Origin: Bacillota bacterium
GTDB taxonomy: Bacteria; Bacillota; Clostridia; Christensenellales; SZUA-584
Direction of reading: 5' to 3'
Assembly (NCBI GenBank): GCA_023396555.1
Contig: JAEWWC010000213.1
Coordinates: 1-6,403 of the forward strand
Length of the DNA: 6,403 nucleotides
Shown: piece by piece, positions 5,946 to 6,403 of the stretch
How positions within the stretch are numbered: position 1 is the first letter of the stretch
How the letters are laid out: every line of letters starts with the position of its first letter
The notes under the pieces: generated by a model
The model's database searches: none
Told to the model about the DNA's origin: nothing
The model's input: the letters and a program-made list of their open reading frames with translations, nothing else
Position numbers and translations under genes: made by a program

Positions 5946-6403
5946 ATGTCTTTCAGGCTGGATGGCATGGAACTGGGGGTCGCATCCGCTGCGACGCAGA
6001 TCGAAGGCGGCGATTCGGACAACAGCTGGTACGACTGGTACCAGAAGGGCCATATCAGGGACGGCTCGGACCCGTCCGTCGCCAACCGGCACTACGAGCT
6101 GTATGAAGAGGACATCCGCCTGATGCATGACATGGGCATCCGACACTACCGGCTGGGCATCGAGTGGGCACGGCTGGAGCCGGAGCGCGGCGTATACGAC
6201 GAGGCCACGTTTGTTCACTACCGTAGCGAATTGAAGCTGATGCAGTCGTATGGTATTCGCCCGCTGCTCACGCTGCATCATTTCACCAACCCCATGTGGT
6301 TCGAGCGAATGGGCGCTTTCGAGAATCGTGTCTGCGTGGACATATTCCTGTCGTTCGTGGACAAAGCCGTCGAATACTTTGGCGATCTGGTCAGCGAATA
6401 CAT
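5946..6403 (+). CDS. Family GH1 beta-glycosidase, N-terminal part (3' end outside window)
   Basis: The 152 complete codons visible form the start of a glycoside hydrolase family 1 TIM barrel. Seen are LGVASAATQIEGG (10-22), with Gln18 matching the conserved sugar-contacting Gln of GH1, the EEDIRLMHDMGIRHYRLGIEW segment beginning at residue 54, ARLEPERGVYDE (75-86), and TLHHFTNPMWF (109-119) in place of the more usual TLYHWDLP. GAGGAGG (5931-5937), eight bases before ATG 5946, sets the start. There is no signal peptide, so the enzyme is cytoplasmic and acts on an imported oligosaccharide or glycoside. GH1 covers beta-glucosidases, beta-galactosidases and 6-phospho enzymes; the catalytic glutamates and specificity residues are beyond the window. 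Its position after galT-galK suggests that galactose is one of its products, which is an inference from context only. Confidence 0.88.
   Translation, partial: MSFRLDGMELGVASAATQIEGGDSDNSWYDWYQKGHIRDGSDPSVANRHYELYEEDIRLMHDMGIRHYRLGIEWARLEPERGVYDEATFVHYRSELKLMQSYGIRPLLTLHHFTNPMWFERMGAFENRVCVDIFLSFVDKAVEYFGDLVSEY

Overview
The window reads as chromosomal DNA from a moderately high-GC Firmicute, most likely a gut Clostridia-type anaerobe. The reasons are strong AGGAGG-type ribosome binding sites, one GTG start, tight polycistronic packing, intrinsic terminators and free use of the ATA isoleucine codon in otherwise GC-rich genes. The assignment is an inference from style; no marker gene fixes the species. 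All recognisable genes lie on the + strand and no mobile element, CRISPR array, tRNA or rRNA is visible.

Region 1 (1-3478) is the 3' part of an L-fucose catabolic operon. It holds the last 72 codons of L-fucose isomerase (fucI), L-fucose mutarotase (fucU), an FGGY sugar kinase that resembles rhamnulokinase (RhaB) more than classical FucK, and a 430-residue PHP-domain protein. The PHP gene starts with GTG in the base directly after the kinase stop. FucU supplies the anomer the isomerase needs, FucI makes L-fuculose, and the kinase presumably makes L-fuculose-1-phosphate. The expected aldolase (FucA) is not in the window. The PHP protein is the least explained gene: it keeps the front metal-binding motifs of the family but seems to have lost two histidines in the later ones.

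Region 2 (3469-3766) separates two operons. It holds a short GC hairpin with a T-tract whose loop contains the PHP stop codon, then a long A/T-flanked hairpin terminator, then a good sigma-A-type promoter (TTGATA, 17 bases, TAAAAT). About 75 bases after the predicted transcription start there is another terminator-like hairpin just before galT. Its left arm can instead pair with an upstream segment, and that segment can in turn pair with the very start of the leader. This is the arrangement expected of a transcription attenuator, though no known riboswitch class was recognised.

Region 3 (3767-6403) is a galactose operon: galT (galactose-1-phosphate uridylyltransferase), galK (galactokinase, 4-base ATGA overlap with galT), and the first 152 codons of a family GH1 beta-glycosidase. 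With the fucose operon next door, the locus looks suited to consuming fucose and galactose released from host or plant glycans. The GH1 enzyme could supply galactose (or glucose) from an imported beta-glycoside. No transporter, regulator, galE or galM is inside the window.
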